From positions 62,001-126,000 of the forward strand of contig NZ_JACC01000009.1 of the NCBI RefSeq assembly GCF_000520955.1: a stretch of DNA of 64,000 nt, written 5' to 3'. Position 1 is the first letter of the stretch; every line of letters begins with the position of its first letter. Of the stretch, positions 51,867 to 61,579 are shown piece after piece. The position numbers and the translations under genes are program-made. Source of the stretch: Aquimarina pacifica. GTDB lineage: Bacteria; Bacteroidota; Bacteroidia; Flavobacteriales; Flavobacteriaceae. Under the pieces are notes generated by a model. That model saw only the letters and a program-made list of their open reading frames with translations. It searched no databases and was not told where the DNA came from.

Positions 51867-54536
51867 ATGAAAAAACGAACAATAATTTGCAAAATGAAGG
51901 GGCTATTATTTATTATTTTTTTGCCTACAATACTGTTTGCTCAAGAAACTATTACGGGTACTGTAATGGATAAGTCATCTAATCAGGTGATTCCGTTTAT
52001 CAATATTTTAGAAAAAGGAACCGCTAACGGAACCACTTCTGATATAGATGGTAATTTTTCTGTCGAAGTAGGAGAATTACCCGTCACATTGATATTTTCT
52101 TCTGTTGGTTATAAAACCGAGGAACTTTCTGTAACTTCTAATCAAAGGGTTACAGTGTATCTTGAAGAAGGTGCTGTTCTTGATGAAATTGTAATTGTTG
52201 GTAACCGAGCTAAACCTAGGACAGTAATCGAATCACCTGTAGCTATCGATAATATAACCTCAAAAGAATTAGCAATAAGTGCGCAACCCGAATTAGATAA
52301 AATGATTGCATTTAGAGTTCCGTCCTATAATTCTACACAACAAACAGTATCAGATGCGACAGCACATTTTGACCCGTCAGAGTTGAGGAATTTGGGCCCA
52401 AGTAGAACATTAGTGCTTGTAAATGGGAAACGAAAAAATCAGAGTGCCTTAGTATATGTTAATGAGACTCCCGGTCGGGGAGAAGTTGGTGTAGATATGA
52501 AAAGTATTCCTGCAGCTGCTATAGAAAGGGTTGAGGTATTACGTGATGGTGCTTCGGCTCAATATGGATCTGATGCAATTGCAGGTGTAATTAATATTAT
52601 TTTAAAAGAAAACCCTGACAAAACTACAGTTAATTTAGGAACAGGAATTACCACAGAAGGAGATGGCTTTACGTATAGTGGAAGCCTGAATACAACAATT
52701 AATCCGAATTTTGGAGGGTACATAAATCTTACCGGAGATTTTTATCATCAAGATTACACAAATAGGGCAGGAGAACCAGGGAATGATTTACTTTTTGGGA
52801 ATATTTTTGGAGATGAAACACTTTTAAACGGAACAAATTCATGGATTCAGGAAAATCCAGATTTGGGGATGATTGTAGGGCAACCCGAATATGATCGATT
52901 AGGGTTGGCGCTTAATGCTAGTTTACCGTATTGTAAAGGAACAGCTGATTTTTATGTTTTTGGGAGTTTCCAAAAAAGAGTCGGAAAAAGTTTTGCTCTT
53001 TATAGAACACCATATTGGGTTGGGGATCCTTTTAATTTACTACACGAACCGGGTACGGAGTATCAAGGGTTTCAACCAACTTTTGAAACAGATATTAGAG
53101 ATAATAGTTTTACCTTGGGTAACCGCTGGAAAATGTTCACAGAGTGGAATTTTGATGTGAGTTACACTTTTGGAGGAAATGCTGTGGATTATGAGGTAAA
53201 TAACTCACTAAACCCTGCGTTAGGAGCAAATAGCCCAACAAGTTTTGATACTGGTGGATATAGGTTTAGTAATCATATATGGAATTTTGATATCTCAAAA
53301 AGTTTTGGAGATGTTAGCCTTGCACTAGGTTCAGAAATTAGACAAGAAAGGTTTGTTACCAAAGCGGGTGATGTTGCTTCGTATATTGATGGTGGTGTGC
53401 AATCTTTTCCTGGATTAACGCCAGAAAACGCATTAAATGAATCGAGATCAAATGTAGGTGTTTATGCAGGTCTTGATTGGGATATCAATGAATCTTTTCT
53501 GGTCAGTGCAGCAGGGCGCTATGAAGATTATAGTGATTTCGGAGAAAATACTTCATGGAAAATCGCAGCAAGATACCTGTTAAATGATGGTAAGGGAGCT
53601 ATACGAGCATCTGTAAATACAGCTTTTAGAGCTCCATCTTTGCATCAAATCTATTTAAGCAATATACAAACATTACAATTAGCTGATGGCAGTATAGGAC
53701 AACAAGGAACTTTTAATAATGTGGACCCGATTATTCTTAATCTTGATACAGGTTTAGGAGTTCCTCAACTCGATGCAGAAGAATCATTTAATATTGCTGC
53801 TGGGTTTACTTATAGAGTTACATCTAATTTTTCTGTTGCTGTCGATTATTATAACATAAAAGTCGATGATAGAGTCTTATTTACAAACCCTCTGGGATTT
53901 GATGATGATGACAGTACAGTAAATGCGGTAGAGCAGGTGTTATTAGATAATTCTATAGGCAACATTACTTTTTTTGTGAATGCAGTAGACACCAAAACAC
54001 AAGGGGTAGATGTGGTTGCTAATTATAAAGGATTTACGCTGGGAGATGGTAGTCTTGATATCAATGCAGCTTTTAACTGGAATGAAACTAATATTGATGG
54101 AACAATTACTGTTCCCGAAAAAATTCTGAATGCAGGATATACTGATATTTTTAATAGAGAAGAACAATCAAGAATCACAACGGCAAGACCAAACCTCAAG
54201 GGGGTTTTAGGGCTTACGTATGATATTTCAAAATTTAGTATTGCTCTTAATAATACTTATTTTGGTGAGGTAATTTGGCAACATCCTACAACTCCTGATT
54301 TTGATCAGACTTTTGCAGGTAAAGTAATTACAGATATATCTGTATCTTATAAATTTACGGAGTGGATGACAGCAAAAGCGAGCGCAAATAATGTGTTAAA
54401 CGTATATCCAGATGAAATCGAAACTTTTGGAGATTTTGGAACGGACCTAGGGGGGAGATTTAGATATCCATGGGAGGTAAATCAGTTCGGTTTTACGGGG
54501 ACATTTATCCAGGCTGGACTTACGTTTAGTTTTTGA
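51867..54536 (+). CDS. TonB-dependent receptor
   Basis: 889 aa from the second ATG of an ATGATG pair (51864/51867). Signal peptide ends in PTILFAQ. A carboxypeptidase-regulatory-like beta-sandwich (TITGTVMDKSSNQVIPFINI) is followed by the plug (DEIVIVGNR; RVEVLRDGASAQYGSDAIAG, a typical TonB-receptor plug signature) and a barrel of 22 expected strands ending in AGLTFSF. No SusD partner follows, so this is an outer-membrane active transporter of the siderophore/vitamin/small-substrate kind rather than a SusC; substrate unknown. It stands alone between aspS and a fossil gene. Confidence 0.9.
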   Translation: MKKRTIICKMKGLLFIIFLPTILFAQETITGTVMDKSSNQVIPFINILEKGTANGTTSDIDGNFSVEVGELPVTLIFSSVGYKTEELSVTSNQRVTVYLEEGAVLDEIVIVGNRAKPRTVIESPVAIDNITSKELAISAQPELDKMIAFRVPSYNSTQQTVSDATAHFDPSELRNLGPSRTLVLVNGKRKNQSALVYVNETPGRGEVGVDMKSIPAAAIERVEVLRDGASAQYGSDAIAGVINIILKENPDKTTVNLGTGITTEGDGFTYSGSLNTTINPNFGGYINLTGDFYHQDYTNRAGEPGNDLLFGNIFGDETLLNGTNSWIQENPDLGMIVGQPEYDRLGLALNASLPYCKGTADFYVFGSFQKRVGKSFALYRTPYWVGDPFNLLHEPGTEYQGFQPTFETDIRDNSFTLGNRWKMFTEWNFDVSYTFGGNAVDYEVNNSLNPALGANSPTSFDTGGYRFSNHIWNFDISKSFGDVSLALGSEIRQERFVTKAGDVASYIDGGVQSFPGLTPENALNESRSNVGVYAGLDWDINESFLVSAAGRYEDYSDFGENTSWKIAARYLLNDGKGAIRASVNTAFRAPSLHQIYLSNIQTLQLADGSIGQQGTFNNVDPIILNLDTGLGVPQLDAEESFNIAAGFTYRVTSNFSVAVDYYNIKVDDRVLFTNPLGFDDDDSTVNAVEQVLLDNSIGNITFFVNAVDTKTQGVDVVANYKGFTLGDGSLDINAAFNWNETNIDGTITVPEKILNAGYTDIFNREEQSRITTARPNLKGVLGLTYDISKFSIALNNTYFGEVIWQHPTTPDFDQTFAGKVITDISVSYKFTEWMTAKASANNVLNVYPDEIETFGDFGTDLGGRFRYPWEVNQFGFTGTFIQAGLTFSF

Positions 54537-54578
54537 GGACTTTTTTCAAAGTATTAGTATAGTAATTTGATTATATCT

Positions 54579-54634
54579 AATTATTCTCTTGTTTGTGGTT
54601 TTTTCTTGGAACAACCACAAACAAGAGAATAATT
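54579..54634. repeat. Long perfect inverted repeat (22-bp arms)
   Basis: Left arm 54579-54600 and right arm 54613-54634 are exact reverse complements over 22 bp (core TCTCTTGTTTGTGGTT), with a 12-nt loop. It lies 43 bp after the TonB receptor stop. It is not followed by a clear T tract on the plus strand, so it may be a terminator, an RNA-stabilising stem, or an edge of an inserted element. Confidence 0.9.
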
Positions 54635-54679
54635 ACAGCAACAGAACCCTGTTTATATCAAGACATTGATATTGAATAA

Positions 54680-54934
54680 AATAGTGTCGTGGTTATAGAT
54701 TATTTATTTGACTTAGAAGGACAAACCATATCAGTACCAGAAAATGTGACTTTCAATTTTGGTGGAGGAGATATTATTTTGATAAGTTGTACTTGATAAC
54801 ATATTGGTAATCGATTCTCAGGTTTTAGTGTGCTAATTAATACTGTTGCTAGTAGTAACTCCTGTATTACTGAGAATCGTGCTATTGAGATCTCAGAGAA
54901 TTTATTTCGTCATTTAACAAAAACTATGGTTTAA
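54680..54934 (+). pseudogene. Fossil of a beta-helix (pectate-lyase-like) protein gene
   Basis: One open frame starts after a TAA at 54677-54679 and reads VVIDYLFDLEGQTISVP and ENVTFNFGGGDI. This is the wording of the N-terminal rung of Bacteroidota right-handed beta-helix proteins (usual pattern: INLxGxxIxVPxNVxFxFxGGxI). Two tandem in-frame stops follow (TGA TAA, 54794-54799). The frame then continues GNRFSGFSVLINTVASSNS to a TAA at 54932. A further coding-like tail in another frame (MDIEGVRNTTDYEW, ending at 55095) may be from the same ancestor. Truncated and non-functional as a protein. Confidence 0.6.
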
Positions 54935-54981
54935 CATTTGTATTAATTTTGATATTGTAACCATCAAAATTAATACGAATG
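54935..54981. repeat. Inverted repeat directly after the fossil gene (19-bp arms)
   Basis: Arms 54935-54953 (starting CATTTGTATTAATTTTGAT) and 54963-54981, complementary at 18 of 19 positions (one G-T), with a 9-nt loop. It starts at the first base after the fossil's TAA. The rest of the gene-free stretch to 55274 shows only short fragments. Confidence 0.85.
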
Positions 54982-55274
54982 AAGGGATTATATCTCTGTG
55001 TGTTTTCGTGGTAATAATTACGTAATTAGGGATAACATTGTGTCAACGCTATGGATATTGAAGGCGTCAGAAATACTACAGATTATGAGTGGTAAATAAA
55101 TTTTGAAGCCTTCTTTTTTTAAGAAAATCAAAGTTTTTTTTGAGGAACTACTTTTTTTAAACCTATAATTTTCCTTTTCAACCTCCTTTTTTCCCTCTTC
55201 CCATATTTAATTTTTGTTTAATAATCGTATCAGCGTTTATTGCCGATATTAATTCATTAACGAAAACACAGAAA

Positions 55275-56651
55275 ATGAAAACACTGTCTTTGTATTTTTG
55301 TTTATTCTTATTACTTATATCGTGCTCTAATGATGATGATGGTAGGGTATTAAGTGATCTCAATACTATTCTTTCTTTCAGTATTAATGAGCAACAGGGT
55401 TTAATAAATAATAATGAAATTGTCCTTGAGCTAGATATAGGAACAGATATTTCGGCTTTGGCTCCGATTATTGAACATACGGGAGCAAGTATAGTTCCTG
55501 CTAATGAAGTTGCACAAGATTTTACAAATCCTGTAGTGTATACCGTCGTTGCCGAAAATGGAGATACTCAAGAGTTTATTGTTACTGTGACCGTGGCAGA
55601 ACCAAGTAATTTTAATGATATTACTTCTTTTAGTATTAATGAACAACAAGGTGTAATAAATAATAATGAAATTACACTTTTATTAGATACAGGAACAGAT
55701 ATTACGGCTTTGGCTCCAGTTATTGAACATTCAGGAGTAAGTATAGCCCCAGAAAACGGTTTAGAACAAGACTTTACAGAACCTGTAGTGTATACCGTCG
55801 TTGCTGAGAATGGAGATACTCAAGAATTTATTGTAACCGTAACTATTTCTTCGGGCACAGCATCAGGAACAGAATTTATTACCACTTGGTCTACAAACGA
55901 AATTACGATTCCCACAAATAAGGAGTTTACCTATATGTATGATGTTGATTGGGATAACGACGGAATTGTAGATGAATCCGGAATACAAGGAGATGTTACT
56001 CATGTTTTTGATACCAATGAGGAGCATACCATACGAATAACAGGTGTTTTTCCTTCTATACAATTTGGGGGTGATAGTAATGGCGAAGATCATGCTAATA
56101 AGATTATCTCTGTAGACCAATGGGGGACAGGAGTGTGGTTATCGATGGCAAATGCATTTGAGTTTTGCGAAAAGCTTGTAATTCTTGCAACCGATGTTCC
56201 TGATTTATCTAGTGTTACTGATCTGTCTTCAATGTTTACCGATGCTTTTATTGTTAATCCCGATATAAGCAATTGGGATACAAGTAATGTGACCAATATG
56301 AGTTTTATGTTTGCAGGAGCAAAGTTAGCCAATCCTGATGTTAGTGGTTGGGATACAGGTAAATTGGTTCAGCTAACTGCTATGTTCTTAGGTGCCGAAT
56401 TAGCGAATCCTGATATAAGTACTTGGGATATTTCTAATGTTACTAATGCCAATGCAATGTTTAATGATTCTGCATTGTCAACTGAAAACTATGACAAGTT
56501 ACTCATTAGTTTTGCTAATCAGACGCGACAAAATGATGTTGACTTTTCTGCTAATACTACTAAGTATTGTTCTGACGAAGCCCAAGCGGCAAGAGCCGTT
56601 TTAATTGATGATAGTAATTGGGATATTACAGATGATGGCATCTGTTTCTAA
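55275..56651 (+). CDS. BspA-like / DUF285 surface lipoprotein with tandem duplicated domain
   Basis: 458 aa. Lipobox LLLISC (Cys17) followed by SNDDDG. Two copies of an 84-residue beta domain (about 33-116 and 117-200) share VVYTVVAENGDTQEFIVTVT; at DNA level the copies have a period of 252 bp (55380 and 55632). An Ig-like domain (about 205-265, FMYDVDWDNDGIVDES-type) follows. DUF285/BspA repeats occupy about 305-400: DLSSVTDLSSMFTDA, NPDISNWDTSNVTNMSFMF and NPDVSGWDTG. BspA-type proteins bind host or matrix ligands at the surface. Monocistronic, with a shared terminator downstream. Confidence 0.88.
   Translation: MKTLSLYFCLFLLLISCSNDDDGRVLSDLNTILSFSINEQQGLINNNEIVLELDIGTDISALAPIIEHTGASIVPANEVAQDFTNPVVYTVVAENGDTQEFIVTVTVAEPSNFNDITSFSINEQQGVINNNEITLLLDTGTDITALAPVIEHSGVSIAPENGLEQDFTEPVVYTVVAENGDTQEFIVTVTISSGTASGTEFITTWSTNEITIPTNKEFTYMYDVDWDNDGIVDESGIQGDVTHVFDTNEEHTIRITGVFPSIQFGGDSNGEDHANKIISVDQWGTGVWLSMANAFEFCEKLVILATDVPDLSSVTDLSSMFTDAFIVNPDISNWDTSNVTNMSFMFAGAKLANPDVSGWDTGKLVQLTAMFLGAELANPDISTWDISNVTNANAMFNDSALSTENYDKLLISFANQTRQNDVDFSANTTKYCSDEAQAARAVLIDDSNWDITDDGICF
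55380..55856 (+). repeat. Tandem duplication (252-bp period) inside the DUF285 lipoprotein gene
   Basis: Two copies starting at about 55380 and 55632. Long exact stretches are conserved, for example GTAGTGTATACCGTCGTTGC in both. This suggests a fairly recent in-frame duplication of one domain. Confidence 0.8.
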
Positions 56652-56785
56652 TGATTAACTATGGATTTTTACCAGAGAGGGTCGCTTTTTCAAAGTGTAA
56701 CTCACATCATGTATTAGAAGATCGATGATTTAGAAGAAGGTGTTTTGTCCAGAGCTATTTCAGAATTGAAATATATACATATATA

Positions 56786-56813
56786 AAAGCGCCACAATAT
56801 TTTGTGGCGCTTT
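56786..56813. terminator. Bidirectional terminator between the lipoprotein gene and the RND operon
   Basis: A 12-bp stem AAAGCGCCACAA / TTGTGGCGCTTT (56786-56797, 56802-56813) with a 4-nt loop. It lies between convergent genes ending at 56651 and 56880. Confidence 0.92.
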
Positions 56814-56879
56814 GGTTACAATATTTTGCTGCCCTTTTAGGTCCAAAAGTTTATATTGAATAAAAGGTTTTAATTTCTA

Positions 56880-59800
56880 CTAGACTGCAGCTGGTGTAAT
56901 CAGGGTTTCATCATTTTTTTCTTCTATTTCAGCCACTCTTTTTTTGCTGAATCTCACCTTAATTCTATTTACTATATAAAATAAACATGGTACGATAATT
57001 AGAGTTAAGAACGTAGCGATAATTAAACCATAAATTACAGCCCAAGCCAAAGGCCCCCAGAAAATTACATTGTCTCCTCCCAAATAGATTTTTGGATCAC
57101 CTGTACTAAATAATGAAAAGAAATCAATATTAAATCCAATAGCTAGAGGGATAAGCCCCAAAACTGTAGTTATTGCCGTAAGTAAAACAGGTCTTAAACG
57201 TGCTCTACCACCTTTAACAATAAGATTCATAACCTCTTCATTAGGCAAAAGATCTTTTTCAGGAACATTGAGTGATGCCTTTTTACGGTCAATAAGTAGT
57301 TGGGTATAATCTAGTAGGACGACCCCATTGTTTACTACAATACCGGCCAATGAAATAATCCCCATCATAGTCATCATAATTACGAAAGAAGCTCCGGTAA
57401 TTAATATTCCTCCAAAAACCCCAATAAAACTTAAGAAAATAGCAATCATTATGATTGTAGGCTTAGAAATAGAGCTGAATTGGAAGATAAGGATTAGCAT
57501 AATTAATCCCAGCCCAGAGAAAAAGGCTCCCATCAAAAAAGACATTTGTTTTCCTTGTTCTTCAATTTGTCCTGTATAATCTATTTTGACACCTCTGGGT
57601 AATTTTTTGAAGCTTGCCATTTCGGTTTGAATTTGTGATACAATGGCACCAGCATCGGTAAAGCCAGGTTGTAATCCAGAATAAACGGTCACAACTCTCT
57701 TAGTATCTTTATGTTTTATAGCACTAAAAGAAGAGGTGTTTTTTTGTGTTGCAACTGCAGACACCGGTACTTCTTTTAATTGGCCATTAGAAGGGTCTCT
57801 AAATGTGATATTTTGATTAAAAATAGCACTAGTGTTATATCGATTTTCTTCATTAAATCGAACATAGATATCATAATCTTCACCATCTTTTTTATAAACA
57901 CCTGCTTTTTCTCCGAAAATAGAACGTCTTAATTGATTTCCTACTTGTCCTGCTGCCACTTGTAGCTCTCCTGCCTTTTGTCGGTCGACCACAACCTGCA
58001 TAGCGGGTTTGCCTTTATTCACATCAATTTTTAGTTCTTCAATACCAGGGATGTTCTTTTCATTAATAAAATTACGCATTTGCTCTGCGATATTTATTAA
58101 GTCATCATAATTAGGCCCTTCGATTTCTATGTTAATAGGATATCCCGCAGGAGGTCCTACGGCATCTTTTTCTACCGAGATAGCAACTCCGGGGTAAATA
58201 CCTTTTAATTCTTCTTGTACTTTACTTCGTAAAACCTCAGAATCTTTTCCTTTTCTGAATTTATACTCTCGCATTGTAGCAGTAATCTTGGCGCGGTGTG
58301 GCATTTCGGCACTACTACCTCCATCGGTTTGAGGATTACCGGCTCCTTCACCTACCTGAGATACCGCAGATTCTACTAAGAAGTTGTACTCCTGGCCTTC
58401 GATATACTCATTGTCATTAACAACAGCATATACACGTTTCTCAATATCTTGAGTGATCTTATTGGTTTTTTCGATATCAGTTCCCTGAGGGTATTCTATA
58501 TAGACAATAATCTGGTTCGGGGTATTGTCAGGAAAGAATTCTACTTTGGTACGCTGACTCCCTACAGATCCACCAAACATTGCAAAAACTACGAATAATA
58601 GAATAAAAGTTCCTATTACAAAGCCATACGATCTCCATCCTTTTAAAGCAAATCTTAAAAAACGTTGGTATAGATTTTCTAACCATACTAGAAATCTGCG
58701 CTGAAAAACATTGGCAGCACCTTTTAGAGCATATTTATATACCCAAAACATGATAGCAGTAAAGATCATGAGTGTCCCTAGTGCTCTCACAGCTCCACCT
58801 ACTACTAAGATGAATATTCCGATACCTACTAAAATGATGCTTAATCGTATTAGTTGTTTGACAGTAAGGATTTTTTCGCCTACCTCCATAAATTGAGAAA
58901 CGAGCATCGAGTTAATAAAAATTGCCACAAATAATGAAGATCCCAATACTACTGATAATGTAATGGGGAAATAGATCATAAATTGACCCATTACTCCTGG
59001 CCACATTCCTAACGGAATGAATGCTGCAACCGTTGTAGCTGTTGATACTATGATAGGAAAAGCGATTTCTCCGATTCCTTTTTTAGCGGCTTCAATTCTT
59101 GACATCCCCTCTTCCTCCATCAATCGATAGACGTTCTCTACTACAACAATACCATTATCAACCAGCATTCCTAATCCCATGATAAGGGCAAATAGGATCA
59201 TTGTGTTCATCGTATATCCTAGAGCAGATAGGATCATGAAGGACATAAACATAGACATGGGGATCGCAAACCCAACAAATAATGCATTTCTAAAACCTAA
59301 AAAGAACATAAGAACGCCCACAACCAGAATAATTCCAAAAATGATATTATTAACAAGGTCACTTACTTGATTATTGGTTTTTTCTGATTGATCATTTGCT
59401 ACTGTTACGCTTAGATCATTAGGGAATACATTCTCTTTAGCATCTTCAATAATACTATTTATTTTTTCTGCCGCTTCAATCATGTTTTTACCAGAACGCT
59501 TCATCACATCAAGCATGACTACATTATGGCCAAATTCTCGGGCATAGGTAGTTTTATCTTCTTCCTTGAACTTTACTTCTGCAATATCTCTTAAGTAAAC
59601 GGCACCATTTTCGGATTTTACGACAAAATTATCTAATTGGGTAGGTTGGTTGATCTCTCCCAATATTCTAATAGTTCTTCGTTGCCCACTGGTGATCATA
59701 TTTCCTGCCGACATGGTTACGTTACCATTTCTTATGGTGTTAATCACATCATCAAAACTAACCTTTGCAGCCATCATTTTATAGATGTCTACGGCTACTT

Positions 59801-60398
59801 CTACTTCTTTTTCTTGTGCACCTCGAATTTCTGCCTTTTTTATTTCCTTAAGATCTTCGATTTCTTCTTCGAGATATTCGGCAAATTCTTTTAATTTATC
59901 TACAGGATAATCCCCAGCAATATTAATATTCATGATAGGTGTTTCCTCAGAAATACTCAAGTCAAAGACATTAGGTTCTACCTTTGCCCCATTAAATGTA
60001 GGCCAATCTTCATTTGATTTTTCAGAGTCTACTTCGTCTTTTACTTTTTGCTTTGCAGCAGCAACGCTAAGCTCTTCATCAAATTCGACGGTTATAATCC
60101 CATAATCCTCTTGTGATGTCGATAAGGTTTCTACAACACCACTTAGGTTTTTTAATTTATCCTCAAGCGGATCAACAATTAGTCGTTCAATATCTTCGGC
60201 AGTGTTTCCGGGATAGGGAACACTAATGTAGATTTTAGTTTCATTAATTTCAGGGAAATTTTCTCTTGGCATAGAGAAATATGCAGAGAGTCCTAAAACC
60301 AGAAATATGGCAATCATTACATAAATGGTAGTTGGGTTGTTAATAGCCCAGGAGGAAAGACCGAATTCTTTCTCTACCTTTTTTTTGTTAACTTCCAT
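56880..60398 (-). CDS. RND efflux permease (HAE1/AcrB type)
   Basis: 1172 aa with twelve membrane helices in two halves, each with a large periplasmic loop. Start NNPTTIYVMIAIFLVLGLSA; the first loop has YPGNTAEDIERLIVDPLEDK. TM4 carries MGLGMLVDNGIVVVENVYRL, so the first of the two proton-relay Asp residues (D407 in AcrB) is present as Asp414, while the second (D408) is Asn415, a variant seen in Bacteroidota. The second half has ITAITTVLGLIPLAIGF. A C-terminal cytoplasmic tail follows. It exports drugs or other compounds with the MFP and TolC proteins encoded upstream; 6 bp after the adaptor gene. Confidence 0.95.
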   Translation of the reverse strand: MEVNKKKVEKEFGLSSWAINNPTTIYVMIAIFLVLGLSAYFSMPRENFPEINETKIYISVPYPGNTAEDIERLIVDPLEDKLKNLSGVVETLSTSQEDYGIITVEFDEELSVAAAKQKVKDEVDSEKSNEDWPTFNGAKVEPNVFDLSISEETPIMNINIAGDYPVDKLKEFAEYLEEEIEDLKEIKKAEIRGAQEKEVEVAVDIYKMMAAKVSFDDVINTIRNGNVTMSAGNMITSGQRRTIRILGEINQPTQLDNFVVKSENGAVYLRDIAEVKFKEEDKTTYAREFGHNVVMLDVMKRSGKNMIEAAEKINSIIEDAKENVFPNDLSVTVANDQSEKTNNQVSDLVNNIIFGIILVVGVLMFFLGFRNALFVGFAIPMSMFMSFMILSALGYTMNTMILFALIMGLGMLVDNGIVVVENVYRLMEEEGMSRIEAAKKGIGEIAFPIIVSTATTVAAFIPLGMWPGVMGQFMIYFPITLSVVLGSSLFVAIFINSMLVSQFMEVGEKILTVKQLIRLSIILVGIGIFILVVGGAVRALGTLMIFTAIMFWVYKYALKGAANVFQRRFLVWLENLYQRFLRFALKGWRSYGFVIGTFILLFVVFAMFGGSVGSQRTKVEFFPDNTPNQIIVYIEYPQGTDIEKTNKITQDIEKRVYAVVNDNEYIEGQEYNFLVESAVSQVGEGAGNPQTDGGSSAEMPHRAKITATMREYKFRKGKDSEVLRSKVQEELKGIYPGVAISVEKDAVGPPAGYPINIEIEGPNYDDLINIAEQMRNFINEKNIPGIEELKIDVNKGKPAMQVVVDRQKAGELQVAAGQVGNQLRRSIFGEKAGVYKKDGEDYDIYVRFNEENRYNTSAIFNQNITFRDPSNGQLKEVPVSAVATQKNTSSFSAIKHKDTKRVVTVYSGLQPGFTDAGAIVSQIQTEMASFKKLPRGVKIDYTGQIEEQGKQMSFLMGAFFSGLGLIMLILIFQFSSISKPTIIMIAIFLSFIGVFGGILITGASFVIMMTMMGIISLAGIVVNNGVVLLDYTQLLIDRKKASLNVPEKDLLPNEEVMNLIVKGGRARLRPVLLTAITTVLGLIPLAIGFNIDFFSLFSTGDPKIYLGGDNVIFWGPLAWAVIYGLIIATFLTLIIVPCLFYIVNRIKVRFSKKRVAEIEEKNDETLITPAAV

Positions 60399-60404
60399 AG
60401 TGGA

Positions 60405-61571
60405 TTACTTTAAAATTTTAACTTTTTGTCCATCTTTTACACTTCTAGCACCTTCACTAATGATGGCATCTCCATTTTGGATTCCTTGGGTGATCTCTAT
60501 CAAATCTCCCTGTGTTTTTCCTGTGGTAATAATTACCCTTTTGGCTTGTGCTATATTTTCAGCATTTTTGTTTGATGTTACATACATATACTGATCTCCT
60601 TCGGCATTTTCAGAAATAATACTTTGTGGTAAAAGGATTGCTTTTTCACTAGTATAGTCGTTGATTTTCACCTTAGCTGTTAGATTTGGTTTTACAGTCC
60701 CGCCATTTGATGGTACCGCAATTTCTACTATAAAAGAACGGTTATTAGGATTAATGTAATTACCTACTTGTCTAATTTTTGCTTTGCTGCTTTTTCCTAA
60801 AACCGGGAAGAATACTTCTACATCTTTACCTGTAGTGATGTTAGGGAGATATCTTTCTGGCACTTCAGTTTGTATATACATATTATCAAGATTGATAATT
60901 CGAATCAATGGAGTTTGCCCCGGAGCCACTACGGTTCCTTGTTCAGAAATAATATCATCAACGATTCCCGAAAAAGGAGCATTAATTGTAGTTTTAGCTA
61001 ATTGACGTTTGATTTGGTCTACAGCATTTTTTTGTGCTTCGTAATTTGTTTTTGCCTCGAGAAATTGAATTTCTGAACCAATTTTTTGATCCCAAAGTCT
61101 TTTCTGACGATCAAAAGTAGTTTTGGCTAATTGTGCCTGAACTTCTATCTGAGATAATTGTTGGCTAAGTCCACCATCATCAATTCTGGCAAGTAGTTGG
61201 CCCCTTGATACTTTCTGTCCTTCTTTAACATAAACAGTAGTCAGGATACCACTCATTTCTGGATAGAGTACAATATTTTTTTTGGTTTCTACATTTCCTT
61301 GCAATTCTAGATAATGATTAAATAGGGTGTCTTTTGCTGTAATAGTAGTTACCAAAGGAAGTTTTTGCACAGAATCAAGAGAAGCAATAGCTGCATCTAA
61401 TTGTTGCAATTGATCAGCAACGGCTTGTTGTTGTGCAACGATTTCTGTTCTTTTGGTTCGTAATGCTGTAAGATTGCCTTCTTCTATGATCTTATCAATA
61501 GATGCTGCGTCTTTTTGTCCACATGATACAATGAGTATAGCTATGGATACTATGGCTAATATCTTTTTCAT
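60405..61571 (-). CDS. Membrane fusion (HlyD/AcrA-type) adaptor lipoprotein
   Basis: 388 aa with a lipoprotein signal ending LIVSCGQKD (Cys17). A helical hairpin part comes first (TALRTKRTEIVAQQQAVADQ), then the barrel-sandwich lipoyl halves (LYPEMSGILTTVYVKEGQKV and KTTINAPFSGIVDDIISEQG) around a coiled coil. Beta-barrel and membrane-proximal domains follow, ending in GQKVKILK. It links the inner-membrane RND pump to TolC. It is 8 bp after the TolC gene and 6 bp before the permease. Confidence 0.95.
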   Translation of the reverse strand: MKKILAIVSIAILIVSCGQKDAASIDKIIEEGNLTALRTKRTEIVAQQQAVADQLQQLDAAIASLDSVQKLPLVTTITAKDTLFNHYLELQGNVETKKNIVLYPEMSGILTTVYVKEGQKVSRGQLLARIDDGGLSQQLSQIEVQAQLAKTTFDRQKRLWDQKIGSEIQFLEAKTNYEAQKNAVDQIKRQLAKTTINAPFSGIVDDIISEQGTVVAPGQTPLIRIINLDNMYIQTEVPERYLPNITTGKDVEVFFPVLGKSSKAKIRQVGNYINPNNRSFIVEIAVPSNGGTVKPNLTAKVKINDYTSEKAILLPQSIISENAEGDQYMYVTSNKNAENIAQAKRVIITTGKTQGDLIEITQGIQNGDAIISEGARSVKDGQKVKILK

Positions 61572-61579
61572 AATTAGGA

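Noticed and set aside
51867..54536. TonB receptor as a SusC of a polysaccharide utilisation locus
   Set aside because: No SusD gene, no glycoside hydrolase or lyase nearby (only a dead beta-helix fragment), and the plug is of the general TonB-receptor type.
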